NCBI RefSeq assembly: GCF_000014885.1
Contig: NC_011566.1
Location: 5,020,501 to 5,084,500 of the forward strand
Length of the DNA: 64,000 nucleotides
Source of the DNA: Shewanella piezotolerans WP3
Lineage (GTDB): Bacteria > Pseudomonadota > Gammaproteobacteria > Enterobacterales > Shewanellaceae
Direction: 5' to 3'
The translations under genes and the position numbers were made by a program. Positions 63,139 to 64,000 of this stretch are shown here, one piece after another (the stretch's first letter is position 1; each line of letters begins with the position of its first letter). Under the pieces are notes generated by a model. That model was not told the origin of the DNA, searched no databases, and saw nothing but the letters and a program-made list of their open reading frames with translations.

Positions 63139-64000
63139 ATGCTTAAAAACAATAGATTAACACCAAAGCCAGCCATAGATAATCTAGATGATTTGTGGGA
63201 GAGAACCTTGGGGGATCCTGTTGTAAAGATCGCAATTTTAGATGGCCCCACTAACTTAAACCATGCCTGTTTAACTGACTCGAATAGCCGTTATATCTCT
63301 CAACGACCTTCATCCTCGATTCAATCATCTCACGGTACTTTCATTACTAGCTTAATTGCAGCTAAGCACAGTAGTGAAGTGAAAGGCATCGCCCCAGCAT
63401 GCTCTTTCTTGCTACATGATATTTATCAAGAAAAGCCAGATGGGTCTCTTTACAGCTGTTCACAATCAGACATTGCAGCAGGGATCCACAACGCACTAGA
63501 GAATGGTGCCAACATTATCAATATCAGCGGTGGCGAACCGATTGGTAGTGATGTTGAGATGATGCCACGCCTCGTTAATGCATTACAAATGTGTGAACAA
63601 CAAGGCGTTTTGGTGGTTGCCGCTACGGGTAATGAAGGTGACGCACGATTACATGTGCCAGCACGTTTCCCAACAGTGTTAGCAGTAGGCTCCATAGACC
63701 TTCAAGGTTTACCTTCTGGCTTTAGCAATTGGACTGCAGCAGATCGTTTACATGGGATCACCACTATTGGTGAAAACATTCACGGCGCTATCAATCAAGC
63801 AGAGCAGTTAGTCGGCAAAATGAGTGGTACTAGCTTTTCTACCGCTCTTGTTTCTGGTGTTGCCGCCCTGTTGGCCAGCTGTCAACAGCAGCCTAGAGAT
63901 ATGCTGCAAATACGGGATTGGATCCTTAGTTGCGCAACGCCATGCCTCCAAAATGAAGGCATTAATTGCAACCGTATTCTCGCCGGAAGATTGAATATAA
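63139..64000 (+). CDS. Subtilisin-like serine protease, PatA/PatG-like (3' end outside window)
   Basis: 287 codons are present. S8 catalytic residues are all visible: Asp35 in IAILDGPTNLNH, His65 in SSHGTFITSLI, oxyanion Asn165 in VAATGNEGDAR, and Ser232 in SGTSFSTALVSGVAALL. No signal peptide, so the enzyme should stay in the cytosol. Details such as ILDGP, V.GIAP.C, YSCSQSDIAAGI, RLHVPARFPTVLAVGS and FSNW match the protease domain of cyanobactin-maturation proteins PatA and PatG rather than secreted subtilases. GGAG precedes the ATG by 8 bases. What follows the protease domain is unknown. Confidence 0.82.
   Translation, partial: MLKNNRLTPKPAIDNLDDLWERTLGDPVVKIAILDGPTNLNHACLTDSNSRYISQRPSSSIQSSHGTFITSLIAAKHSSEVKGIAPACSFLLHDIYQEKPDGSLYSCSQSDIAAGIHNALENGANIINISGGEPIGSDVEMMPRLVNALQMCEQQGVLVVAATGNEGDARLHVPARFPTVLAVGSIDLQGLPSGFSNWTAADRLHGITTIGENIHGAINQAEQLVGKMSGTSFSTALVSGVAALLASCQQQPRDMLQIRDWILSCATPCLQNEGINCNRILAGRLNI

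Overview
The window reads as a chromosomal segment of a marine Shewanella-type gammaproteobacterium. The evidence is a CymA-like tetraheme quinol dehydrogenase (12010-12576), a caa3-type oxidase locus with its haem A and copper assembly genes (30993-40474), the comF/bioH/nfuA neighbourhood, lexA-sulA next to plsB, and a menD-H-C-E menaquinone operon. No rRNA, tRNA, CRISPR array or complete transposase was recognised.

Layout. 1-3875: menaquinone operon menD(partial)-menH-menC-menE with overlapping or abutting genes. 3980-5315: an orphan ORF, then a dense cluster of hairpins, several with GGA in the loop, and 51-bp structured repeats. 5316-9698 (minus): rpoH, then the ftsY-ftsE-ftsX block, with FtsY carrying a long Ala/Glu repeat. 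9924-10807: rsmD and a DUF1145 gene. 10808-12009: gene-poor, with two MITE-like elements. 12010-20077: cymA (minus), then a copper/heavy-metal block on plus (Cys/His/Met-rich secreted proteins, a three-repeat metal-binding protein, CusB-like and CusA-like RND subunits; no CusC in the window). 20142-25105: VOC protein, diguanylate cyclase, a YibH/YibI-like pair and a divergent AraC regulator. 25143-25420: second copy of the first MITE. 25425-30548: aromatic amino acid permease, plsB, lexA-sulA with two LexA boxes. 30993-40474: coxB (two c-haem domains), coxA, ctaG, a 42-codon coupled ORF, coxC, a DUF2909 gene, a frameshifted SURF1 gene, a membrane protein, a 115-bp tandem array of coupled mini-ORFs, ctaA, ctaB and SCO1. 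40550-49383: an ORF ended by a different MITE, polysaccharide deacetylase, MATE exporter, nfuA, M14 peptidase, comF, bioH and a Gln-rich protein. 49386-56943: LTA-synthase-like sulfatase, tex, a CadC-like regulator with a beta-propeller, and a secreted protein. 57288-61481: a large M9-type collagenase with three internal repeats resembling the VHL beta domain. 61482-64000: a decayed AT-rich stretch, a Mor-family regulator, and the start of a subtilisin-like protease that resembles the PatA/PatG cyanobactin-maturation proteases more than secreted subtilases.

How the parts fit. The menaquinone genes supply the electron carrier that CymA oxidises; the caa3 cluster covers aerobic respiration together with haem A synthesis and CuA/CuB loading; the copper block handles metal excess. 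The strongest candidates for something undescribed are the Mor regulator plus PatA/G-like protease at the right edge, the GGA-loop hairpin locus at 4741-5262, and the tandem coupled mini-ORFs in front of ctaA. All functional calls come from reading motifs in the translated sequence; no database search was run.
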